Shown here in pieces: positions 1 through 9,178 of a stretch of DNA of 64,000 bases. A program made the translations under genes and the position numbers. A model generated the notes under the pieces. That model did no database searches. It was not told the DNA's origin and was given only the letters and a program-made list of their open reading frames with translations. The DNA comes from CAVQAH01 sp963784195 (GTDB lineage: Bacteria > Acidobacteriota > Vicinamibacteria > Vicinamibacterales > 2-12-FULL-66-21): the NCBI GenBank assembly GCA_963784195.1, contig CAWARA010000025.1, forward strand, positions 302,824 to 366,823. The letters are read 5' to 3'. How positions within the stretch are numbered: the first letter of the stretch is position 1; each line of letters opens with the position of its first letter.

Positions 1-1533
1 CTTCTGCTCGCGCGCACGACGGGCCGCGCCCGCGAGCTCGCCGTGCGCAGCGCGATCGGTGCCGCGCGCACGCGCCTCTTGCGGCAACTCGTGACGGAGG
101 GATTAGTGCTCGGCCTCGCCGGCGGGGCCGCCGGTGTGCTGTTGTCGCTGTGGGCGGAAACGCTGGTCGTGTGGTTGCGGCCGCCGACCCTGCCAGCGGT
201 CCAGGTGAACAGCCTCGAAGGCCTGCCCATCGCCTTTGCGATCGCGATCACCTCGATCGCAACGGTAGCCTTCAGCCTGGCTCCCGCGCTGCAGGCTATG
301 CGAGCCGATCCCGGCCCGCTCCTCAAGACCGGCGAACGCTCGCACCTTTCATCCGGCGGCCGCACGCGACGTCTCCGCACGCTCCTGATCGTCGTCGAGG
401 TCGCCGTCTCAGTCGTGCTCCTCGTCGGCGCAGGGCTGATGCTGCGCACGCTCATCGCACTCCATGCCGTCGATACCGGCTTCAGCAGCGACCGCGTGCT
501 GACGCTGCAAGCCTCTCTTCATCCACGCTCATTTGCCGAGTTCGAAAAGAAGTGGCAGTTCTACTCGACGGCACTCGACAACCTGCGAGCGCTGCCTGGC
601 GTCCAGGCCGTCAGCGCCGTCCGCCCGTTACCGTTCGAGTCGCTGACCACTACGACCCGGTTCCTGACTGCCGACGCGGCGCGCGAAGTCATCGCCACGT
701 CGCATACGACGATGCCCGGATACTTTGCTGCCATGGGCATCAGGCTCCTGGATGGACGCGACTTCGAGCGTATGGATATCGATCGCCAGCAGCCAGTGGT
801 CGTCGTCGACGAATCGTTCGCACGGCGAATGTGGCCCGACGGCCGCGCAATCGGCCAGCCGCTGAAGCTGCGACGCGGCTCGCGTGAAACCGACGCTGGC
901 GTGGTGATCGGCATCGTCTCGCCGGTGCGCACCACGACGCTCGCAGAGGAAGGGCTGCCGCAGGTCTATCTTCCCTACCACCGCAATGCGCTGTTCGACA
1001 TGACGATCGTGATCAAGACCGCCGGCGACCCCATGCTTCTCGCGGCCGCCGCGGAGGGTGCGGTCGAGAGTCTCGGCGGAAGACGGCCTGTCAGCGACGT
1101 CAGGCCGATGAGCGCCTACGTCTCGGATGCGCTGGCCGAGAGGCGCTTCGTCCTCACGCTGCTCGGAATCTTCGCGGGCGTGGCCATGCTGCTGTGCGGG
1201 ATCGGCCTCTACGGTGTTGTCTCGCACACCACAGCGCAGCGGACGCGCGAGATAGGGATCCGCATCGCGCTCGGCGCCACCCGGCGCGACATCGTCCGCT
1301 TGATAGTTGGAGAAGGCGTCGGCTTCGCACTGCTGGGCACTGCCGTCGGCCTCGCAGGCGCAGTCGCCACGACCAGAGTGCTGCAGTCGATGCTCTTCGG
1401 CGTGACGACGACCGATGGGCTGACGCTCGCCGCCGTCAGCGTCCTGCTCGCCAGCGTGTCTTTTGCAGCTTGCTACGGGCCCGCACGGCGCGCGACGCGT
1501 ATCGATCCTGCGCGAACGTTGAATATGACGTAA
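1..1533 (+). CDS. ADOP-type FtsX/MacB-like permease, 3' part
   Basis: The reading frame is open from base 1 (LLLARTTGRARELAVRSAIG...), so the start lies outside the window and the GTG at 43 is internal. About 510 residues are visible: the end of the first FtsX domain (RARELAVR loop, two membrane segments), the inter-domain helix VVEVAVSVVLLVGAG, a MacB-type periplasmic domain, and a second FtsX domain with the REIGIRIALGA loop and three C-terminal membrane helices. This duplicated architecture matches the acidobacterial duplicated orphan permease (ADOP) family, thought to act in ABC-type export or envelope remodelling without a fused ATPase. Substrate unknown. Confidence 0.9.
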   Translation, partial: LLLARTTGRARELAVRSAIGAARTRLLRQLVTEGLVLGLAGGAAGVLLSLWAETLVVWLRPPTLPAVQVNSLEGLPIAFAIAITSIATVAFSLAPALQAMRADPGPLLKTGERSHLSSGGRTRRLRTLLIVVEVAVSVVLLVGAGLMLRTLIALHAVDTGFSSDRVLTLQASLHPRSFAEFEKKWQFYSTALDNLRALPGVQAVSAVRPLPFESLTTTTRFLTADAAREVIATSHTTMPGYFAAMGIRLLDGRDFERMDIDRQQPVVVVDESFARRMWPDGRAIGQPLKLRRGSRETDAGVVIGIVSPVRTTTLAEEGLPQVYLPYHRNALFDMTIVIKTAGDPMLLAAAAEGAVESLGGRRPVSDVRPMSAYVSDALAERRFVLTLLGIFAGVAMLLCGIGLYGVVSHTTAQRTREIGIRIALGATRRDIVRLIVGEGVGFALLGTAVGLAGAVATTRVLQSMLFGVTTTDGLTLAAVSVLLASVSFAACYGPARRATRIDPARTLNMT

Positions 1534-1535
1534 GA

Positions 1536-1621
1536 ACCGTGGTCCGTGGTTCCGGTTCGGTTCGTGCTCGAGCTCGAAAGATGGGCTCTGGCCACGAGCG
1601 ACGAGCAACGACCCACGGTGA
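1536..1621. repeat. Imperfect inverted repeat, family A copy 1
   Basis: Built from short words such as CGTGGTCCGTGGTTC on the left and CCACGAGCGACGAGC on the right, which are imperfect reverse complements. The same vocabulary recurs at 2500-2596 and 39672-39775. The copy lies exactly between the ADOP stop codon and the point where the neighbouring gamma-glutamyltransferase homology ends. Confidence 0.6.
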
Positions 1622-1623
1622 GT

Positions 1624-2136
1624 TTCGGTGGCGAGTTGAATCGCGGGCCCAAACAGGCGAGCCCACTCCATCTTCCCGAACTTCCTCGACATCGCCTCCC
1701 ACGCATGGACGTTGCCCGGCGTCGAAACCGATTTCGCGCCACGCCGATTCTGGAGATAGTCGGGATAGGGCGCGCGAAACACGTCAGAATTGACTGCAGC
1801 CGGAATCCGCCCGCTCGGATTGAGGAACCAGGTCTCGCGCGATGCCGCGCTGTACATCAAGATGGTTCCGTAGCCGCCCGCACCGGACATCGCCGGTTCG
1901 ACGACGTTGAGGGCGGCGGCGACGGCGACGGCGGCATCGAAGGCGTTCCCTCCGCTGCGCAGGATCTGAAGGCCCGCCTCGGTCGCCAGCGGATGAGCGG
2001 AGCTGACCATGGCTGACGCGGCCGTGGCCGGCCCCTGGCGGGCCTCCGGCGGCGCCGCGCAGAAGACCAGGATGGTGACGCCTGCCAGCATGCCAGCGAT
2101 CAGGGGGCGATACGGCCGGAAACGAAAGCGTTGCAT
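1624..2136 (-). pseudogene. Gamma-glutamyltransferase, N-terminal fragment
   Basis: The first ~171 codons from ATG 2136 encode a signal-like N-terminus followed by a typical gamma-glutamyltransferase start: SSAHPLATEAGLQILRSGGN, FDAAVAVAAALNVVEP, SGAGGYGTIL and the STPG segment. Homology stops near LFGPAIQLATE at about 1624, where repeat family A begins, and the frame then runs antisense through the ADOP gene. Intact enzymes are ~550-600 residues and need an autocatalytic threonine near residue 390-400, absent here, so no activity is expected. A 3' deletion at the repeat is the simplest reading. Confidence 0.85.
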
Positions 2137-2203
2137 GCCCCGGAACTCTACACGTTTCCCGATGGCGTGTCAGAGGATAATGGACAGGACAGAGCTGTGA
2201 CCC

Positions 2204-2497
2204 ATGTCTGACAAACCCAAGAGCTCGCTGGAACTCGTGATGGAGCGCCTCCGCAAGAAAGACGCGGAGGCTGGTATCGAAGATAAACCATTGACCGATC
2301 AGCAGCGCGAGGCGATCGCCGAGGCGCGCAGCGTGCACGAGTCGAAAGTGGCCGAGCGCCGCATCATGCATCAATCGGCCGTCAACTCGGTCTTCGATCC
2401 CGCGGAGATCGCGGAGCGAGAGGACGAACTGCGCCGCGATCTGGAGCGCTTCGCCTCCGAACGGGACGCCAAAATCAAAAGTATTCGCGAATCGTAG
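2204..2497 (+). CDS. Small charged hypothetical protein (97 aa)
   Basis: Starts MSDKPKSSLELVMERLRKK and is rich in Glu, Arg, Lys and Asp throughout, with a predicted helical, coiled-coil-like C-terminal half (AEREDELRRDLERFASERD). It has no signal peptide or membrane segment and no cysteine. Codon use matches the neighbours and the gene stands alone, divergent from the truncated gamma-glutamyltransferase. I recognise no domain; a soluble helical protein with a scaffolding or nucleic-acid-related role is possible but unsupported. Confidence 0.7.
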   Translation: MSDKPKSSLELVMERLRKKDAEAGIEDKPLTDQQREAIAEARSVHESKVAERRIMHQSAVNSVFDPAEIAEREDELRRDLERFASERDAKIKSIRES

Positions 2498-2499
2498 CG

Positions 2500-2596
2500 T
2501 AGCTCGTCGCTCGTCGCTCGTCGCTCGCAGAACCCGGACGCCGCACACAGCTCTTCGAGCCACGAGCGACGCCCCACGAACCACGGCCCACGGGTT
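2500..2596. repeat. Imperfect inverted repeat, family A copy 2
   Basis: Left side has GCTCGTCGCTCGTCGCTCG in tandem; right side reads GAGCCACGAGCGACG followed by CACGAACCACGGCCCAC, an imperfect reverse complement. Downstream of its right end the sequence immediately becomes coding in the frame of the next ADOP gene, which therefore looks 5'-truncated at this element. Confidence 0.6.
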
Positions 2597-2662
2597 TGAC
2601 AAGTTCTCATCCCTCCCAAAGAATTCGGCAATGCGGCGGCGATTCGGGAGCAGATCTACGAC

Positions 2663-5140
2663 ATGAACAGTATTCCCGTGCTGGAGACCATCGTGCGCGA
2701 TGTACGGTACGCGTGCCGAATCCTGCGGAAGAGCCCCGCGTTCACCGTGACCGCCATCCTGACCCTCGGGCTGGCCATCGGCGTCAACACCGCCGTCTTC
2801 AGCGTGGTGGACGCCGTCCTGCTCAAGCCCCTGCCCTATCCGCAGTCCGATCAACTGGCGCTCGTCTCGCGTGTGGAACGGCTGCAGGGAAACGAGGGAC
2901 GCAGCACCTCGGTCGACGGAACGACATGGCAGCTCATTCGCGATCACGTCCGGAGCGCCGAAAGCGCCGTGTTTTCGACCTGGACGAGCGGCGTCAACCT
3001 CGTCGCGCCCGGCCCCGGCGGCGTGCAGCAGGCGCGCTACGTGCGTCAGCAGCGGGTCGGCGCGAATTTCTTTACGGCGCTGCGAGTGCCGCCGCTTGCC
3101 GGACGGGACTTCACCGCTGACGAGGACGCCGCCGGCGGGCCGCAGGCCACGATCCTGAGCGCCAGCTTGTGGCGCAGCCTGTTCAACGCCGACCCGGCGA
3201 TCATCGGCACCGCGATCATGCTCCGTGGCTCCCCGTATGTCGTTGTCGGCATCATGCCCGATGGGTTTCAGAGCGGGGAGCCGGCCGATCTCTGGACGAC
3301 ACTTCGAGCCACCACGACCGGTGAGGGTGGCGGCGAGAACTATCAGGTGTTGCTGCGGCTGCGAAACAACGCGGCTTGGGCGGAAGCCGACACGGAGCTG
3401 ACGCAGGTTGGCGAGCAGCTGCGCGCGGTACGGCCGGCGAAGGACGAACGCCAGATCTCGTTCGCCACGATGCCGCTGCGGCAGGGGTTGACGGCTGCGC
3501 TGCGCGAGCCGTTGCTCGTGCTATGGGCAGCGGTTGGAGTCGTGTTGCTCATCGCCTGCGTCAATCTCGCCGGTCTCCTGCTCGCGAGATCGTCTCTGCG
3601 GGTTCGAGAGATCGCCACGCGCATGGCGCTCGGCAGCGGCCGCGGCGCGGTCGTCCGTCAGCTGCTCGTCGAGAGCATCGTGGTCGCCCTCATTGGGTGC
3701 GCAGCCGGCCTCGCTGTCGGCGTGCTGGCGCTCGACGCCCTGACCTGGCTCGCGCGCGATGCCTACGAGATCTGGCAGCCGGTCGCCCTCGATGCCCGCA
3801 GCATCGCCGTGGCGATCATCCTGTCGCTCGTGGCCAGCGTGGCCTTCGGCATGGCGCCGGCGCTGCAGGCTGCACGTCTCGACGTGCAGGCGGGGCTGAA
3901 CCTGCGCGGTACCCGCGGTGTCGCGGGCGCGTCAGCCCGTTCGCCGCGTCGGCTGATCGTCGTCGCGCAGGTGGCACTCGGTGTCACCCTGCTCGTCGGC
4001 GCTGGCCTTCTGCTGCGCACGTTCACGCATCTGCGAGGCCTGAGCGCCGGCTTCAGCCCGGACGGGCTGGTGACCGCGGCGGTATCGCTCGAAGACAATC
4101 GGTACCGGACCGCCGACCGCGTCAATCAGCTGTTCGACCGGACGCTCACCCAGCTTCGGCAGACGCCCGGCGTCGAATCAGCCGCGGTCGCCCTCGAAGT
4201 GCCGTACCGGCGGCTGCTCAACATGGGATTCCGCTTCCTCGACGGCCCGGAAGCGACCCGTCAGGGCGAGATCGCGAACACCACCTACGTCACGCCGGAA
4301 TTCTTCGCGGTGCTTCAGATTCCAGTTCGCCGCGGCCGCAGTTTCGACGCGACCGACAGCACGGGCGCAACACCAGTGATCGTCGTCAGCGACGCCTTCG
4401 TGCGGACCTACTACAACGGCGAGGATCCCATCGGCCGCCGCATCCGGATCGCCGGCGCAAGCCGCCAGATCGTCGGCGTCGTCGGCGATGTCCAGGTCCG
4501 ACCGAGCTGGGGATCGAACGGACCGCTCAATGCCATGCCGCTCGTCTACATGCCGGTCACGCAGACCAACGACGCGTTCCTGAACCTGGTCCATGTGTGG
4601 TTCGCGCCCACGTTCATCGTCCGGTCGGCGATGGGCACACGCGACACCGCGGGCGCGTTGCGGCGATCGCTGGACGCGGTGGATCCACTTCTGCCGTTTG
4701 CAGACGTCAAGCCGATGTCGGACGTCAAGGCCGCGACGCTCGCGCCGCAGCGGTTCATCACCGCGCTGCTGCTGAGCCTCGCGCTGGTGGCCGTCCTGCT
4801 GTCAGCTATCGGCATCCACGGCCTCATCGCAACATCCGTCGTCGAGCGCACCAGAGAGATGGGCATCCGCATGGCCCTCGGCGCCACTATGCCGCAGGCC
4901 TTGCGCACCGTCGCCATGCCGGGAGTCGTGCTGTCGCTGATCGGTGTCGCGGTCGGCCTCGCCGCCTCGTTCGGCACTGTCCGCCTCGTGCGCTCGCTCA
5001 TCTGGGGCGTCAGCGCGACCGATCCGCTCACCTTCGCAGCCGTCGCGGCCCTGCTGCTCGGCGTCGCCATCACGGCAAGCGTGATCCCGTCGCTACGCGT
5101 CCTGCGCCTAGATCCGGCAACGACGCTCCGTCACGAATAG
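2663..5140 (+). CDS. ADOP permease (FtsX/MacB duplicated), prefix domain lost
   Basis: The 825-residue product begins MNSIPVLETIVRDVRYACR and holds two MacB_PCD-FtsX units: LRKSPAFTVTAILTLGLAIG membrane helix near residue 25, a periplasmic domain, FtsX helices around 280-420, helix VVAQVALGVTLLVGAGLLLR near 435, a second periplasmic domain and the final FtsX block with the TREMGIRMALGA loop near 730. In-frame codons just upstream (PPKEFGNAAAIREQIYD, from about 2612) match the end of the ADOP permease prefix domain, but the rest of that domain is missing and repeat A2 lies there. The ATG at 2663 is therefore a working assumption. Confidence 0.9.
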   Translation: MNSIPVLETIVRDVRYACRILRKSPAFTVTAILTLGLAIGVNTAVFSVVDAVLLKPLPYPQSDQLALVSRVERLQGNEGRSTSVDGTTWQLIRDHVRSAESAVFSTWTSGVNLVAPGPGGVQQARYVRQQRVGANFFTALRVPPLAGRDFTADEDAAGGPQATILSASLWRSLFNADPAIIGTAIMLRGSPYVVVGIMPDGFQSGEPADLWTTLRATTTGEGGGENYQVLLRLRNNAAWAEADTELTQVGEQLRAVRPAKDERQISFATMPLRQGLTAALREPLLVLWAAVGVVLLIACVNLAGLLLARSSLRVREIATRMALGSGRGAVVRQLLVESIVVALIGCAAGLAVGVLALDALTWLARDAYEIWQPVALDARSIAVAIILSLVASVAFGMAPALQAARLDVQAGLNLRGTRGVAGASARSPRRLIVVAQVALGVTLLVGAGLLLRTFTHLRGLSAGFSPDGLVTAAVSLEDNRYRTADRVNQLFDRTLTQLRQTPGVESAAVALEVPYRRLLNMGFRFLDGPEATRQGEIANTTYVTPEFFAVLQIPVRRGRSFDATDSTGATPVIVVSDAFVRTYYNGEDPIGRRIRIAGASRQIVGVVGDVQVRPSWGSNGPLNAMPLVYMPVTQTNDAFLNLVHVWFAPTFIVRSAMGTRDTAGALRRSLDAVDPLLPFADVKPMSDVKAATLAPQRFITALLLSLALVAVLLSAIGIHGLIATSVVERTREMGIRMALGATMPQALRTVAMPGVVLSLIGVAVGLAASFGTVRLVRSLIWGVSATDPLTFAAVAALLLGVAITASVIPSLRVLRLDPATTLRHE

Positions 5141-5285
5141 ATTGCCCCCGCCCTCCGGCGAGACACGAACCACGCCCGCCTCCGCTCGTCGCCAGGTTAT
5201 CTTGCGCGACGAGCTCCGGCGAGGCCTCGCCGAAGCGCGCCACGGTCTTGCGCGCGAAGGCGGGAACCACGGCATGCAATTACCA

Positions 5286-5313
5286 TTGACATATATATCC
5301 GTTTGTAGACAAT
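5286..5313 (+). promoter_or_regulatory. Sigma-70-type promoter and PadR-like operator
   Basis: TTGACA at 5286-5291 is a perfect -35 box. GACAAT at 5308-5313 (16-bp spacing) fits a -10 box. The palindrome TTGT-AG-ACAA (5303-5312) overlaps the -10 and is a plausible autoregulatory PadR site. The start codon is only 8 nt beyond the -10, so the transcript would be leaderless or nearly so. Confidence 0.6.
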
Positions 5314-5321
5314 ACCAGTTC

Positions 5322-5663
5322 ATGCCCAAAGGCCAGTACCTCGCCGAGTTCGAGCTTTACGTGATGTCTGCGCTCTCGCTTCTTGGAGACGAAGCCTATG
5401 GCGTGACGATTCGCCAGGAGATCGAGAAGCGCGCCGGACGTCGCGTGGCCATCGGGGCGGTCTACGCCACGCTGTCGCGGCTGGCCGACAAGGGCTACGT
5501 GGCCTTTCGCATCTCAGATCCGCGGCCGGTGCAAGGCGGCCGTTCCCGCAAACATGCGCGGCTGACACCCGCCGGCCAGCGAGCGCTACGCGCCTCGACG
5601 GCCATGCTGATCAAGATGATTCCTGCGCTTTCTGGCTCCGTCACCGAAGGTGGCAAGCGATGA
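5322..5663 (+). CDS. PadR-family transcriptional regulator
   Basis: A 113-residue protein starting MPKGQYLAEFELYVMSALSLL. It has the PadR winged-helix: recognition region GVTIRQEIEKRAGRRVAIGAVY, then TLSRLADKGYVAF and the wing with basic SRKHARLTPAGQRAL. I chose ATG 5322 because upstream in-frame residues lack PadR similarity and the promoter ends just before it. There is no clear Shine-Dalgarno. Its stop overlaps the next ADOP start (ATGA), the usual acidobacterial PadR-ADOP pair, so it most likely represses its own operon until a ligand is sensed. Confidence 0.92.
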   Translation: MPKGQYLAEFELYVMSALSLLGDEAYGVTIRQEIEKRAGRRVAIGAVYATLSRLADKGYVAFRISDPRPVQGGRSRKHARLTPAGQRALRASTAMLIKMIPALSGSVTEGGKR

Positions 5664-8276
5664 CTCCGCCACGGCTCGCGCGATGGCTCCTGCGGCTGGC
5701 GGCGCCACGCGCTGATCGTGAGTTCCTGCTGGCCGACGCTGCGGAAGAGTTCGAGCGCATCGCGCTCGAGTCCGGGCGGCGGGCGGCGGTCCGCTGGTAC
5801 TGGGGCCAGGCGCTGGCATCCATTCGTCCTCTCGGCCGTGAGCGCGCCGAGCAACGGCTGCGGCGTGTGCGAAGGGCACGCCTCTCAACCAGTGGCCTCC
5901 TCGCCGATTTGTCGCAGGGCGCTCGTTTCCTGCGCCGGCATCCCGCGATCAGCCTGACCGTCGTCGCGACGCTGGCCGTCGCGTTTTCCGTCACGCTGGC
6001 GGCGTATTCGATCATCCATGCCGTCGTCCTGGCGCCCCTGCCCTTCCAGTCGCCCGACAAGATTGTCAGGGTTCGCGTGACAGGTCCGACGATCGCGCGC
6101 GGCGTACGTTCCTCGAGCCGTCCCGACTTCGAAGACTGGCGTCAGCGCTCGAGCAGTTTCACCGCACTGGCGGCATACACGAACCAGCAATACCGGTTGA
6201 CCGGCCGCGGCGAGCCGCGCGAGGCCGAGACCGTCAGGGTGACTTCCGATCTCCACGCTGTCTTCGGGCTTGGTCCCGCGCTGGGCCGGATGTTCCACGA
6301 CTCGGACTTTCATCCCGGAAGCCAGCGCGTCGCGATCATCACGCACGCTTTCTGGGTCAGCGAGTTTGCCCAGAGTCCAAGCGTCCTCGGGCAGACGTTG
6401 CGACTCGACGATCGAGCCTACGAGATCGTTGGAGTTCTGCCTGATGTCGGAATGCAGACTCCCTCTGACCAGCATCAGATCTGGATTCCGCTGATCGCGC
6501 GCGAAGGCGTGTTCTGGGAAAGCTCGCGCGGGACGGGCTGGCTCACCGTCATCGGCCGCGTTCGCGACGACGTGACGCTCGAACAGGCCGACGCCGATCT
6601 GAGCGCGGTAGCCACGAATCTCGCGCGGGAGTACCCCGACACGAACCGCGGCAAGACGGACGCCGAGCTGTCGCCGCTTCGTGACGACCTGATTGGTCCG
6701 GTCGCGCCGATGCTTCAACTGCTTGCCGCGGCGCTTGGCGCCGTCCTCATCATCGGATGCGCGAACATCGGGAGCCTGCTGGCCGCATCGGCCGCGAATC
6801 GAAACCGCGAGTTCGCGGTTCGCTCGGCGATTGGCGCTGGACGCCTTCACCTGGCCCGCCAAATCGCGGGCGAGACGCTTCTGCTCTCTGTCGCTGCTGC
6901 CGTTGTTGCCTTCGCCGGCATTTCCTCTACTCGTGCGCGCCTTCGTCGCGCTGTATCCGAACCCGCTGCCGCGTGAGGTTCCGACGGGTATTTCCATCAG
7001 CATGATCGTGCCCGCCGTCGGCCTGGCCCTGACTGTTGCGGCCCTGCTCGTGTTTCCCCAATTGCTGCGCGTGGGCCGTCTCAGAGCGTCCGGCGACCTC
7101 ACGGGCACGCGGACGATCTCGAGCCGTGGCGAGCGCGCCAGCCGCGGGCTGCTCGTCGCGCTTCAGGTTGCCCTTTCGTTCGTCCTCATCGCGGCGGGCG
7201 TGAGCTTCGTTCGCACGGTGTCGCGGCTTTACAACGTCGATACCGGCTACCGGCCCGAAGGCGTGCTGGTCTTCAACGTCAACCCGTCGCCAACACAAAC
7301 ATCAGGCGAGGCGGCGCTGCTCTTCTACGATCAGGTCGTACAGGCGATTCGGGACCTGCCCGGGGTTACAGCAGCGGGCTCGGCGGTGGCTGTGCCAATG
7401 ACGTCGTACGGTTGGCAGTTTGGCATTCGCTCACAGGGCACCACGACCGACGTACTGGTCGGCGTCAACCTCGCGTCGATTGGCTACTTCGACGCCCTCG
7501 GTGTCCGGCTTCGCCAGGGACGGCTCCTCACGCGCGACGAACAGCTTCGCGGCACCAACGTCGCGATGGTCAACGAACCGCTGGCACGCGTCCTCGGCGG
7601 CGCGCCGGTCGGCACGAAGTTCAACTACTCGGGCAGGAGCTGGGAGATCGTCGGCGTCATCGACGGTGTGCGTCACGTGCGCCCGCGTGACGAACCCAGG
7701 CCGGAGCTCATCATCCCCTGGCACATCGCAGGCCGGCGGCCGCAGGCGGTCGTCGTGCGCACGCAAGGCGATCCCCTGTCGCTCCTGCCAGCGATCCGGG
7801 CGAGAGTGCAGGCAATCGACCCCACGGCTCCTCTCAGTGACGTCGCCCGCCTCGACGATCGCCTGCGCGATGCCGTCGGCCTCGAGCGGTTCAGAGCGAT
7901 CATGCTCGCCACACTCTCTTCGATTGCCGTCATCCTTGCAGCGCTTGGCGCCTACAGCGTCACCGCGTTCAGCGTCGCCCGCCGGAGCCGCGAGTACGGC
8001 ATTCGTTTGGCGCTCGGTGAGAGGCCGGCATCGGTCGGCCGCCGCGCGATGACGACCGCCATCCTGCCAGCCATGCTCGGCGTGATCGCAGGTGCCGGAA
8101 TCACGCTCGCTGGGGCGCGCTGGGTTCAGACCTTCCTGTACGGCGTCAGCGCATCGGATGTCACAACGATCACCGGCACCGCGCTGTCGCTGATGGCCAT
8201 CGCCGTCATCGCCGCCTGGCCCTCCGCCCGCCGCGCCGCCACGATTGACCCCGTCCTGGCCCTGGCAACCGATTAG
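5660..8276 (+). CDS. ADOP permease with prefix domain; one +1 frameshift
   Basis: The N-terminus (MTPPRLARWLLRLAAPRADR) is the ~85-residue permease prefix domain of PadR-linked ADOPs. It is followed by helix ISLTVVATLAVAFSVTLAAY, a periplasmic domain, FtsX segments, helix LLVALQVALSFVLIAAGV, a second periplasmic domain and FtsX with SREYGIRLALGE. The frame changes near 6924: deleting one T from the TTT run restores continuous AGIPLLVRAFVALYP. With that correction the protein has 871 residues, normal for the family. Probably an intact gene with a sequence insertion; true inactivation cannot be excluded. Confidence 0.85.
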
Positions 8277-8291
8277 CAGTCGGGGTCTGAC

Positions 8292-8696
8292 TTATCGTCT
8301 GCCCTCCTCGCTCATTTCCCAGTTGAAGTCGTAGAACACCCGCAGCAGATTGCCGTCCAGATCCGCGACCCTGAACTCACGCAGGTTCCACGGTTTGTCC
8401 TCCACTGCCTCGATAATCTTCGCCCCGGTATCTTTCCAGCGCTCGAACAGTTCGTCGACTTCCTGTTTGCTGTTGAGATTCAGCCAGACGATCACCGGGC
8501 CTTTCGGCCCGTCGACGGCGCGGAACGGCGCGTTCGTGAGGAACATTCGGCAATCCCCCTGCGAGATGCCTCCAATCCCGCCGTCATCATTTCCCCAGTC
8601 AAAACTGAATCCGAGCACATTCACGTAGTACTCCGCGGCTTTGTCAACGTTGCTCACCGGAATCTCGGGAACGGCTTGTGGAAAGTGGGTCAGCAT
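8292..8696 (-). CDS. VOC-family (glyoxalase/bleomycin-resistance-like) protein
   Basis: A 134-residue single-domain protein. ATG 8696 was chosen because GGGAGG lies just upstream and homology starts at LTHFPQAVPEIPVSNVDKAA. It shows the beta-alpha-beta-beta-beta vicinal-oxygen-chelate pattern: EIPVSNVDKAAEYYVNVLGF at the start, CRMFLTNAP and VIVWLNLNS in the middle, and the C-terminal EFRVADLDGNLLRVFYDF. Proteins of this type bind a metal or small ligand; a dioxygenase, lyase or resistance role cannot be told apart here. Divergent from the receiver-like gene at 8776. Confidence 0.88.
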   Translation of the reverse strand: MLTHFPQAVPEIPVSNVDKAAEYYVNVLGFSFDWGNDDGGIGGISQGDCRMFLTNAPFRAVDGPKGPVIVWLNLNSKQEVDELFERWKDTGAKIIEAVEDKPWNLREFRVADLDGNLLRVFYDFNWEMSEEGRR

Positions 8697-8775
8697 TGGA
8701 CCTCCCGTGTTTGGAGAACCTCGGCTCATTCGACGTTGACGAACGACGTGATTCGCGGACAGAATCCCACAAGCT

Positions 8776-9177
8776 ATGGGCCATATCATCGTCTTCCCCC
8801 GGGTGCCGGGAACTCCCGAACAACGAAACGGCCCCGATCGTCGCAGCACCCGGCGCGGCGGGCGGCGGGTAACCGACAAACCCGGCTACGCTCCGCTCGT
8901 GCTGCTCGTCGACGGTGACGATGACAGCAACACCCGCTGCGAGGCTATTCTCGCGAAGCTCCATTTCGCCGTGGCACCGACGCGCAGCGTCGATGAAGCG
9001 ATCCGGGTGATGGAAGCGCTGCGACCAAACCTGGTGATCGCCCGCGTGGCAGATGCCGCCGCGCTCCGGCAGGCCACGGCCCTCGATCTTCCGCTCGTCA
9101 TTCTCGGCGACGACCTGCTCGATCCCGAAGCGCTCGTGAACGAGATCCGCCGCGAGTTACGCAACCGGAGATCTTAG
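8776..9177 (+). CDS. Degenerate response-regulator receiver protein
   Basis: 133 residues: a ~38-residue basic N-terminal tail (RRSTRRGGRR), then a stand-alone receiver fold with beta1 LVLLVDGDDD (41-50, acidic pocket present), helix CEAILAKLHFAV, strand PNLVIAR (84-90) and C-terminal helix DPEALVNEIRREL. The phosphoacceptor Asp expected at the end of beta3 is Ala89 and the conserved Lys region is not evident, so it is unlikely to be phosphorylated canonically. A binding or scaffold role is possible. No output domain is attached. Confidence 0.75.
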   Translation: MGHIIVFPRVPGTPEQRNGPDRRSTRRGGRRVTDKPGYAPLVLLVDGDDDSNTRCEAILAKLHFAVAPTRSVDEAIRVMEALRPNLVIARVADAAALRQATALDLPLVILGDDLLDPEALVNEIRRELRNRRS

Positions 9178-9178
9178 A

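Noticed and set aside
5660..8276. Programmed +1 frameshifting in the ADOP gene
   Set aside because: No slippery or stop-codon context of the prfB type is visible, and the same sign of shift occurs in many unrelated genes here, which points to sequence error.
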